Source: an uncultured Glaciecola sp. (GTDB lineage Bacteria > Pseudomonadota > Gammaproteobacteria > Enterobacterales > Alteromonadaceae). Taken from it: DNA of 53,552 bases. The DNA is taken from assembly GCA_905479945.1 (NCBI GenBank), contig CAJQOP010000033.1, positions 1 to 53,552 on the forward strand, in the 5' to 3' direction. The notes beneath the pieces are model-generated. The model ran no database searches. It was not told where the DNA came from and was given only the letters and a program-made list of their open reading frames with translations. Every line of letters begins with the position of its first letter. Within the stretch, counting starts at the first letter, position 1. Shown piece by piece: positions 1-7,565 of this stretch. The position numbers were made by a program, and so were the translations under genes.

Positions 1-974
1 CCAAGTTCAGTCGATAAGTAAGATGTATATGCCTCAAACTCGTCATCCTTAATACCTAAGCTGCAGGAAAGCACGAATTTGTCTATAGCGTTTGTTCTTA
101 TATCAGCAGGATCAAATGCTACTAAACTAGATGAGAGTTCATTGTCTGACTCTTCAAACAAATTATCGAAAAGATACCCAGTTGAAGTGCCTGGCCCTAC
201 AAGAATGCAGTGTATAAAATCAAGTAAAGTTCTAGCTGTCAAAAACTGATCTTTCATCAAGCGAGTTTTGAAAAGCACCTCAATTATACGTTGCTGGACT
301 TGTGGGATGGAGAGTAAACGATAATTTGCACATAATTTCTTGTCTGTGCTCGATTGTGATAACTCTTGGCTAAAGCAATCTCTAATTGGGTTATGATCCA
401 TTGACGTAATCTTATCAAACACCTTCTGAATGAATTCTGAAGTGTGTCCCGCTTCATCCAATCGAAATTTTGCGTAATCTTCAAAATTCAGAAACGTCAC
501 ATTGCCATAAAGCCGACTACCTTTAAGAAACTGATTTATCGCGTTACTAATATGCTCGTTATTACCTTCTTGGGCATAGTTTCCCAGCATACCGATGTTT
601 ATTCCTACAACAAGGGAGATTGGAGATGACTCAAATTCATCAAACAATTTATCAAGAGTTTGTATGGCTGTGGTGTTTGGATCGAAGCTATGCGTAGCAT
701 CTAGATGAAAAGTTGCCGCTTTTGAATACTCTTTACTATAGCGTGTCAATATCTCAGATTTGCCATCGCCACTGCTGCCGCATAAGAATATAATTTTCCT
801 GTCCGTATGATATATAGAATCTAGCTCAGCCTTAAAGTCTCGCTCGATATCGGTTGGAATATATAGATATTGTTTTACAGCATCAAGCAGTTCAGATATC
901 GCTTGATCGCGCTCTGTTGAGACGGCGTAAGGTGAAGATTTTGATAAAACACTTAATATTTCTTTGAAACGCAC
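1..974 (-). CDS. dptF: DNA phosphorothioation-dependent restriction protein DptF, N-terminal part (cut by window edge)
   Basis: An open frame of about 324 codons runs off the left edge without a stop. It starts at GTG (972-974), preceded by a GGGAG ribosome site about 6 bases upstream. The N-terminus (VRFKEILSVLSKSSPYAVST) and the P-loop GSSGDGKS at residues 66-73 match my memory of the DptF family. A later VVGINIGMLGNYA segment fits a Walker B or sensor strand. DptF acts with DptG and DptH as the restriction part of the Dnd system, cutting DNA that lacks phosphorothioate marks. dptG and dptH would be expected to the left, outside the window. The genes to the right are not dndBCDE, so the modification genes, if present, are elsewhere. 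Family call from sequence memory, without a search. Confidence 0.85.
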   Translation of the reverse strand, partial: MRFKEILSVLSKSSPYAVSTERDQAISELLDAVKQYLYIPTDIERDFKAELDSIYHTDRKIIFLCGSSGDGKSEILTRYSKEYSKAATFHLDATHSFDPNTTAIQTLDKLFDEFESSPISLVVGINIGMLGNYAQEGNNEHISNAINQFLKGSRLYGNVTFLNFEDYAKFRLDEAGHTSEFIQKVFDKITSMDHNPIRDCFSQELSQSSTDKKLCANYRLLSIPQVQQRIIEVLFKTRLMKDQFLTARTLLDFIHCILVGPGTSTGYLFDNLFEESDNELSSSLVAFDPADIRTNAIDKFVLSCSLGIKDDEFEAYTSYLSTEL

Positions 975-1588
975 TTTAACTCCCTTAAAGTTCCACGTTA
1001 AAAACGTCGATGCTAGTGGTGTTCTGCTCAGTAAAATCCGAAATAGACAAAAGCAATTTTAATATGCACCTAAGCCTAAGTTTCTTCCCTGGTGTAATAG
1101 TGAGAATGACTAGTGGAAAACACTCAACATTTAACTAATTCACTGAGCTTGATTGGTAATCAATACTCGACACTCTAGCGTTAAATCCACATAATATCAA
1201 ACAAATCAATCGAGTATAAAAACGAGCAAGTTTTTTGTAGTTTTGGTGGCTAGCGTTTGATGATTGTTGCACTGAAATTTTATTGCTAACGAGGCTATCA
1301 CGGATGTTAATTAACATAAAAGTCTCATACTTTGGATGCGCAATTTCACGCATATTTGTATAGCGGCGCCGATAAACAACCATGAAAGTGAAATACTATT
1401 GAGGTTTTGCAAGCAACGGTCGCGTAAAATCGGTTATTCCATGACAATTAAGTATCATACGCTGAAGCGACCTTGACTGGCTGTTGTGCCCACGTTTCAG
1501 GTCATAACTTTTTGAACTTAAAATAAACTCTTAGAGTGTATTGCATTTACTAGTTTTAATTGAAGAGAGTCTGTAAGTTAGCCGAATT
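975..1588. other. Intergenic stretch of about 610 bases without a supportable gene
   Basis: AT-rich spacer between the dptF start and the stop of the PhoD-like gene. It should contain the dptF promoter on the minus strand. A short minus-strand frame at 1135-1383 (82 codons) has no good ribosome site and no recognisable domain, so I do not call it. No tRNA, integrase or clear terminator was seen. It may hold decayed cassette or island DNA. Confidence 0.6.
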
Positions 1589-3682
1589 TCATTCGCATGA
1601 ATATGTAGCTCCGCTTAGCTGCTTGCCTGAGGGCAGGACCCAAGAGGTAGCCAAAGAATTATTATAATCTAACTCACTGCCGCAAAATGCTGATTCTAAC
1701 TGTATATCTGAACTAACTTTACCATTCGTAATTTTTACGTCTTCAGGTTTACTGATTTTCAAGCTAAGGTCAATTAACAATCCAGCTGGTTTTGCATTTT
1801 TATGTTTATTAGTGAATTTGGACGCTTCTAAAATATGAAGTCCTTTGCCATGCTCCTTGAAGTTATATGTGTGATACCATAATTCTTTTCTACTATTGCA
1901 TCTGGTATTTGGCAAATTCGAATCACAAGGTTGAAGATGCATATTTGTAAGCACCCAACTTTCCTTACCTCTTAATTTGTTTACGGCAGAACTTAACCAA
2001 CCAATATTACCCCAGACTGGATTCGCTTTTGTGCCATTTGTGTGGAAAATCAAATTTACTTCAGTCGGAGTGTCAGCTCCCTGTTTCCTCAATATTATTT
2101 CTGCAAAAGTAGCGCTATGGTTTATTTTCCCGAGTGGAAGAATACTCGTATTACTAACATTTTTGGGCATGTTTAAGAAATAATTACCTGCCATAGCAAC
2201 TGAAGGTAACGCATGTGCAATACCAGATGTGACTATTTCGTGGCCATATACGCGGCCTGATGGGTTTTTTAAAGCAAAAATTGCTGAAAAATGTACATCA
2301 CCACTCAGCACTATCAATCGGTCTAATGGATTTTTATCAAAATGTTTTTCAAGTTGTTTGACTAAATCCACTCGAGACTTTTTATTTTGCTCGCTACCCC
2401 AACCATCATTTAAGTCATCACGTAATTCTTTGCTAAAAAAAGAAATAATACCTTCTCCTCGTTTAGAGGGGAATAACGGAGTACCTACGGTCAATACAAA
2501 AACATCTGGTTTGCTTGAACTTCCTCGCTTAAGCCAGCTATCGATCGCGTTTCTCGAGTCAATGTCAAAGAGGCTAGATTTCGTATTCCTTTTCGATCTG
2601 GAGTCGAGCATTAAGAAATGATTACTTTCACTTTTACTAAACGCCGTATGTAAACTCAGATTGTTAGCTATAAGTTTGTCATAGCTTTCTTGATTAAAAG
2701 ATCCATCTGGCTTTACAGACCGCAGATATTGATGTGCGATGAAAGCGTGTCTAGCAACTTTGTAATAAAGCGGGAAATGCATGATATCGTTGTTAGTCTC
2801 TCCGTCAATTTCACCAGTTTCATCGCCGTGAGAACCCCAGCCATCACGAATTTCATGGTCATCCCACATCATTTTGGACTGTAAATGAGAAAATGTCCTA
2901 TTTTGAGGAGGTAACGCGAAATTATATCGGTACATTGTTTTAAAAACGGATTCAAATGTTTCCTTTGAGGTATCAATGTACCATTCATCAGATGAACTTC
3001 CCCCCAAAAATGCCAGTCGTGTTTCTTCCTCACCACTTGGATCAGGATCTGTATAAACTTGGTCACCAAGTCCTAAAACAAATTCTGGTTTAAACGGAAT
3101 AGTATCGCTACTTGTCGTTCTTCCATATTCACCATTAGCACGTGATTGCATTCTTAGCCAAAGTGAGATATCTCTTTTTAATATTCCACTTTTGCCCTGT
3201 TCCCTTGGTTTACTAGTGAATGGCTCACTACAGCTGTACGATAAAAAGCTGAAATCCCCAGAATGAGAAAAATCTAACGATGGCAATGTAATGGATACTT
3301 GTGAACTAAACTCTTGAAATCCAACGTTACATTTGTGAATTTTGTCGTTAACTGGACGTTCGACTATTAATTGAACAACTCCAAACGTTAGATCTACAAT
3401 ATTTTCATTGGTAGGATAAGTAATCGACTCTTCGCATTCCACAAACCAATTTCTTCGTAACGTAGGGTTTATGTGTCTGGGTAATAGTACCCAGAGCGCA
3501 GTATTTTCCTCATTACTGGCTGAAATGTGTACTAAGAGATTTTCGTAACTATCGTCTCTTGGGTCAACTTTATGCCATAGATTTTTATAACGTTGTTCTA
3601 TCGTTGCAGCAGATTGTTTATTTACTACAGAAGCACAGCCAATAGTAGTGATTAGCAATATTACGGAAAGTAGTATTTTCAT
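1589..3682 (-). CDS. PhoD-like metallophosphatase/phosphodiesterase lipoprotein
   Basis: 697 residues. A lipoprotein signal (LLSVILLITTIGCAS, Cys at residue 16) predicts a lipid-anchored, exported enzyme. Metal-site motifs typical of the PhoD/metallophosphatase fold are visible: GLGDQVYTD, MWDDHEIRDGWG and VLSGDVHFSA. Known PhoD enzymes use Fe/Ca to hydrolyse phosphomonoesters or diesters in the periplasm or at the cell surface. The substrate here is unknown. The gene lies 85 bases downstream of an envelope-protein gene in the same direction and upstream of dptF, in the accessory region next to the tRNA. No Pho box was identified. The fold call is firm; the substrate and its relation to dptF are not. 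Confidence 0.8.
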   Translation of the reverse strand: MKILLSVILLITTIGCASVVNKQSAATIEQRYKNLWHKVDPRDDSYENLLVHISASNEENTALWVLLPRHINPTLRRNWFVECEESITYPTNENIVDLTFGVVQLIVERPVNDKIHKCNVGFQEFSSQVSITLPSLDFSHSGDFSFLSYSCSEPFTSKPREQGKSGILKRDISLWLRMQSRANGEYGRTTSSDTIPFKPEFVLGLGDQVYTDPDPSGEEETRLAFLGGSSSDEWYIDTSKETFESVFKTMYRYNFALPPQNRTFSHLQSKMMWDDHEIRDGWGSHGDETGEIDGETNNDIMHFPLYYKVARHAFIAHQYLRSVKPDGSFNQESYDKLIANNLSLHTAFSKSESNHFLMLDSRSKRNTKSSLFDIDSRNAIDSWLKRGSSSKPDVFVLTVGTPLFPSKRGEGIISFFSKELRDDLNDGWGSEQNKKSRVDLVKQLEKHFDKNPLDRLIVLSGDVHFSAIFALKNPSGRVYGHEIVTSGIAHALPSVAMAGNYFLNMPKNVSNTSILPLGKINHSATFAEIILRKQGADTPTEVNLIFHTNGTKANPVWGNIGWLSSAVNKLRGKESWVLTNMHLQPCDSNLPNTRCNSRKELWYHTYNFKEHGKGLHILEASKFTNKHKNAKPAGLLIDLSLKISKPEDVKITNGKVSSDIQLESAFCGSELDYNNSLATSWVLPSGKQLSGATYSCE

Positions 3683-3767
3683 AAGTCATCCTTGCGATAA
3701 GTTACATGATCGAAAATTGGATATTGCCGATTAAGAACTAGCTTAAGACAGCTAATCACGTCTCTAT

Positions 3768-4319
3768 TCAGAACGAAAATGACGCAAGTAAAAATACCCC
3801 TACTTGGTTTGTTTCTTTAAATCGTATCTGCGTTTCACCTGCAGGTAAAAGTTCGTTTTCAATTATGTCATCGCCGAGGGTTTGAACTGAAGGGTCTACT
3901 ACAATGCCAATTCCTAGATTCCAACTTTCAGTATCAGACTTCTTAAACCCTACCATCCAACCGATTCCGATTGCTTCTATAATTTCATCCGTACCAGGTT
4001 GAAGTGCAATAAAAGGACCGTGCCCCCACTCATCAGCGGTTGCCATACCTAAAAAAGACCAAGGATCATCATCACCCTCTTTTGTATCAAAAAAATAATG
4101 CGATTCAAGCATTATTCGGGCTACGGAATTTTGATCCTTAGATACTCGTACTAGACCATTTTCATCAACAAATGCTGTGTCAATTCTATTATTACTACCT
4201 ATATCAGTAGTCAAAGAAACACCAACTCCAAAATTTATGCCTGCAAAATCTCTGCCCTCTGCAAGAATATTAGTTGAAGTAAAGAGTATAAAAGAAAGAA
4301 GTAATGCTTTAAATTTCAT
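3768..4319 (-). CDS. Putative outer-membrane or periplasmic protein of unknown function
   Basis: 183 residues with a clear Sec signal peptide (MKFKALLLSFILFTSTNILA, then EGRDFAG). The rest alternates hydrophobic and polar residues with many Gly and ends in LASFSF. A terminal Phe after beta strands is typical of proteins inserted by the BAM machinery, so a small beta-barrel is likely. An AAAGGA ribosome site precedes ATG at 4319. It is probably co-transcribed with the PhoD-like gene 85 bases downstream. I do not recognise the family. Confidence 0.65.
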   Translation of the reverse strand: MKFKALLLSFILFTSTNILAEGRDFAGINFGVGVSLTTDIGSNNRIDTAFVDENGLVRVSKDQNSVARIMLESHYFFDTKEGDDDPWSFLGMATADEWGHGPFIALQPGTDEIIEAIGIGWMVGFKKSDTESWNLGIGIVVDPSVQTLGDDIIENELLPAGETQIRFKETNQVGVFLLASFSF

Positions 4320-5148
4320 TGGGAAAGTCCTTTTACTAAATGAATGTAAGAAAAAGATTTACACCAGGACTCAACAATAAACATCGACCTAAAATCTCAA
4401 ATTAACGTTAACCTCTGATCAATTAATAGTCAACTAGGTGTTTTTATAAACTTTGTTAAAAACTTAGGCGCTTTACAAGATGTCTATGTTTACATTTAAC
4501 CGAAATGACAATGTGTGAAATTGTTTATGGTACTTGTGGTCTTGTTGACTAAACAGTCCTGAATTCTCAACCAGGGTCCTGGTGAGGTCTGCAGCGTCAC
4601 TAATTAAATCGACAGCCATCACTAAAGAAACGCGAAAAAAGCCCTAGCTCTCGATAACCATGACGTTATAAACATTTGGCATAAACTCGTTATTGACCTG
4701 CTTTAACCAGTTAATTAGATGTTTAGTTGGATAATAGAGTGATTTGTAGTGTTCCAAACAGCTGTGGCCCCCAAATAGGGTGTTGGTAAGGTTTTTTTGG
4801 GGTAAGAGTCAATATGTTATTTAGGCGCTGCTAAGGAGTGCTTTGGCTTTTACGAGACTAGGGCATGACAAACCATCCTTGGTTGTTTGAATACCTAAAG
4901 TGTAAAACAAATAGCGTATTTTGTTAGTTAGATAAAGTGGATGTCCATGTAAAAAGGGGAAAACATCAAGACCCGCTATCACTAAAGAGGGATCGTTCAG
5001 GGAGCAAAGCGGCAACAGTCTCTTCTGGCACAAACTGATAGTTAGCGCTTGTCAGGTGTGACGCTAACCACTTCAATCTTTACAATATTGGGGTAGAACC
5101 GCGGACTTGCCGTTTCCCAAATCTAAATCAATCATACTATTTGTCAAT
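4320..5148. other. Intergenic stretch of about 830 bases, no convincing gene
   Basis: Long AT-rich spacer inside the accessory region. It contains a short palindrome ACCAGG-GT-CCTGGT near 4570 and an inverted repeat GTTAGCG/CGCTAAC at 5041-5068 with a 14-base loop. A 70-codon minus frame at 4821-5033 starts with TTG, has no ribosome site and resembles no family I know. The stretch may be remnant DNA from past insertions. Confidence 0.55.
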
Positions 5149-5874
5149 CTACAACGGAGACTTAACCCAGATCCAGCCTTCTTGATGTGCGGTTTCTATT
5201 GAAGATGGAGGAACACTGCGACCTTTTATAAAGTCTATACCTGCAAGTACGCAAACAAACGCGTCAAAGGCATCTTCGTTTTCGATTAAATAATCCAACG
5301 ATACCTCTACGTTTATATTGGAGCTCAATGTATCGAATAGTTTTCGTCGCGCATCAACTTTGTGTTGCTCTTTTCCTTTGTAGCCAGTTCCATTTAATCC
5401 GTGCGATATTATTGTTGCGGCGGGGTAAACTTCAATTACGCCAGAGTTTCTTAGCTCCTCTGGTGACCATAGCAATGGCAGCGCGCCGACATTCTGCCTA
5501 AGTTTAGCTATAATCATTAATGCTGAAAGTGCAACACGAGCAATGCGGTCGGCACCGACATCTAATGGGTTTTTATTATAAATCCGTTTGATACTTAGGT
5601 CAGTCTCGCGCCGGAAAAATGTATTGCCATTGTCATGCAAAGCCTCTCCAGCAGAATGATTATTTAGAAGTGTTGCCATTGGCTTGGGCCATCCTAACGG
5701 TGCGTCAACACATAGTATACAAGGTCCCCGCTGTACCCAACTGTAAAGGAGAGGTTGGATGTCTTTGAGGCCGACTTTGGCATCTGTTACTTTAACATTG
5801 CCATTTTCAAATTCGGCTTTCACTAAGCCAATATTTTTATGATTCGCCGCGCAATCTAGTCCGATGATGTTCAT
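5149..5874 (-). CDS. DUF429 family protein (predicted RNase H-like fold)
   Basis: 241 residues. The N-terminus MNIIGLDCAANHKNIGLVKA has the first-strand acidic residue of RNase H-like folds. ILCVDAPLGWPKP supplies a second acidic strand, and a late NEDAFDAFVCVLAG helix carries Asp/Glu. This is the pattern I associate with DUF429, a family predicted but not proven to be a nuclease. It is the last protein gene before the tRNA-Arg that appears to bound the accessory region. No other known partner is adjacent. Start ATG at 5874 has little ribosome-site signal. Confidence 0.7.
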   Translation of the reverse strand: MNIIGLDCAANHKNIGLVKAEFENGNVKVTDAKVGLKDIQPLLYSWVQRGPCILCVDAPLGWPKPMATLLNNHSAGEALHDNGNTFFRRETDLSIKRIYNKNPLDVGADRIARVALSALMIIAKLRQNVGALPLLWSPEELRNSGVIEVYPAATIISHGLNGTGYKGKEQHKVDARRKLFDTLSSNINVEVSLDYLIENEDAFDAFVCVLAGIDFIKGRSVPPSSIETAHQEGWIWVKSPL

Positions 5875-6116
5875 ATTTAAATAATTTGTGAATTAACTCT
5901 AACGCACATTACATTATCGGAAGTAAGGTGTAACTTATATTAAAAGTCACAAAGCAATCATTGTGTCAGTTAAATACAAAATGCAGAAACGGCTAGAAAT
6001 TTTGTCGAATGAAATTTACGACCGCGCAAAAAAATTGGTTTCAGTCACGGCTGCGTCACGACCCCAAAAAATGGGTAACCTCGGTCGCTGAGTCCGACAG
6101 TCAATAAAAAGGAAAG

Positions 6117-6193
6117 TGGTGCACCTGGCGCGGTTCGAACGCGCGGCCTACGGTTTCGGAAACCGTTGCTCTATCCAACTGAGCTACAGGTGC
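6117..6193 (-). tRNA. tRNA-Arg (anticodon CCG)
   Basis: Complete 77-base cloverleaf including an encoded CCA. Acceptor GCACCTG/CAGGTGC, D stem GCTC/GAGC, anticodon stem ACGGT/ACCGT around loop TTCCGAA (anticodon CCG), and T arm GCGCG-TTCGAAC-CGCGC all pair. It reads CGG codons. Its body differs clearly from the truncated tRNA-Arg fragment about 100 bases upstream, and its 3' end faces the accessory region. Confidence 0.95.
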
Positions 6194-6521
6194 GTAGTGG
6201 GTTACATCAAAGCTTAACAGTAATCTCGACCAAGACACTATAAAAATGTTTTTGACCGTTTGCCCCGTGACTACTTTAGACTATGAGTGTCGGCTCCGGA
6301 GGGCGACGCTCTATCCAGCTGAGCTAAGGGTGCATTAATATTACTTTGAGCATTACGCTTTGCGCGTGTTGTTGCATTGTGCGTACAACTAACAATCAAC
6401 AGCTTTGGTTGACCAAGCGACGATTCTAATCAAACTCAAGTTTTTTTCCACTGTTATTTTGCTTCATTTTGAGCCAATATAATTTATGTTCTCGCAATGA
6501 TACAAAATAAAGGTTATTTCC
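6194..6521. other. Spacer holding the truncated tRNA and the promoter of the hydrolase gene
   Basis: About 330 bases without a protein gene. It contains the tRNA-Arg fragment (6291-6333), the sequence between the two tRNAs (6194-6290), and an AT-rich upstream region for the plus-strand hydrolase gene. No integrase fragment was seen. Confidence 0.6.
6291..6333 (-). pseudogene. Truncated tRNA-Arg(CCG), 5' half only
   Basis: On the minus strand the sequence starts GCACCCTTAGCTCAGCTGG, has a good D arm (GCTC/GAGC), a 5' anticodon strand TCGCC and loop CTCCGGA (anticodon CCG). From memory this closely resembles the 5' half of the usual enterobacterial tRNA-Arg(CCG). Similarity ends just after the anticodon loop: the 3' strand reads GCCGA instead of GGCGA, and no variable loop, T arm or matching acceptor strand follows. 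It cannot fold into a tRNA. It looks like the native gene broken in the anticodon region. Confidence 0.75.
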
Positions 6522-7421
6522 ATGAACAAAACAAATCAACTAAAACCCGAACAAATACCGCAACAAGCATTCGATTGGTATGACGAATACGCGCATGGTG
6601 ACATTAACCGTCGCACTTTTATGACTCGACTAGGTTCGCTATCCATTGCAGGACTCTCACTAGGTCTAATTTCGAGTGCATTGATCCCAGACTACGCTAG
6701 AGCTGAACAAATTAGTTTTAATGATCCTGATATCAATGCCACTTATCAAGAATTTGACGCTCCAAAAGGCCATGGCAAAGGCAACGGATACTTAGCCATG
6801 CCTAGCAAATTGACGGGCGCAGCACCTACTGTTTTAGTAGTGCATGAGAATCGAGGCTTAAACCCATACATAAAAGATGTCGCCCGCCGCCTAGCGAAAG
6901 CAGGTTTTATTGCATTTGCTCCCGACGCATTATTCCCTTTAGGTGGTTACCCTGGCAATGATGATGACGGCAGAGCAATGCAGCGTAGTTTGGATCGAAG
7001 TAAAATTGAACAGGATTTTATGGCTGCAGCATCTTGGCTTAAAGTACACGAAAAAAGCTCTGGCAAGCTAGGCGTTGTTGGCTTTTGTTTCGGTGGCTAT
7101 ATCAGTAATTTATTGGCCGCAACCATGCCAATTGAAATAAACGCTGCAGTTCCCTATTACGGTACGCCAGCAAAAGCAGAATTACAGGCAAATGTTAAAG
7201 GCCCCATACTCATACATTTTGCCGAAAACGATAAACGCGTCAATGCAACTTGGCAGGCATACGAACAAGTTCTTAAAGAAAACAAAGCAAATTACCAAGC
7301 ACATTTTTATGCAGGCGCGCAACATGGCTTCCATAATGATTCAACAAGTCGGTATAGTCCCGACCATGCTGAACTGTCTTGGCAGCGGACAACAGCATTC
7401 TTCAAACAACACTTAAGCTAG
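6522..7421 (+). CDS. Dienelactone hydrolase family protein with Tat-type leader
   Basis: 299 residues, alpha/beta hydrolase. The nucleophile motif GFCFGG (Cys near residue 189), the acid in AENDKRV and the His in GAQHGFHND make the dienelactone-hydrolase triad. The N-terminus has a long polar region, then NRRTFMTRLG followed by a hydrophobic stretch ending PDYARAEQ, which fits a twin-arginine signal and export as a folded protein. AAGG precedes ATG 6522. The family hydrolyses lactone or ester bonds; the substrate here is unknown. It is monocistronic as far as can be seen. Confidence 0.85.
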   Translation: MNKTNQLKPEQIPQQAFDWYDEYAHGDINRRTFMTRLGSLSIAGLSLGLISSALIPDYARAEQISFNDPDINATYQEFDAPKGHGKGNGYLAMPSKLTGAAPTVLVVHENRGLNPYIKDVARRLAKAGFIAFAPDALFPLGGYPGNDDDGRAMQRSLDRSKIEQDFMAAASWLKVHEKSSGKLGVVGFCFGGYISNLLAATMPIEINAAVPYYGTPAKAELQANVKGPILIHFAENDKRVNATWQAYEQVLKENKANYQAHFYAGAQHGFHNDSTSRYSPDHAELSWQRTTAFFKQHLS

Positions 7422-7565
7422 ATTTAGGGCCTTTGTGTTACGTCAGTAAAAGACTCGGTACGAGTTATTCTGCCTATTTAATAGCACACCGTACATTTCT
7501 ATTCTGCTCAAATTGCGATAGTATGTACGGCTTGCACTCAATTAAGTTAAAGCGAATTCTTTTAC

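Noticed and set aside
1135..1383. 82-codon minus-strand frame in the spacer beside dptF
   Set aside because: No ribosome site, no recognisable domain, odd composition; more likely chance or cassette debris.
4821..5033. 70-codon minus-strand frame starting at TTG
   Set aside because: No ribosome site and no family resemblance; lies in AT-rich spacer.
5041..5068. GTTAGCG...CGCTAAC inverted repeat resembling an integron attC site
   Set aside because: The arms are in the opposite order to attC (which runs AAC...GTT), and no integrase or second site was seen.
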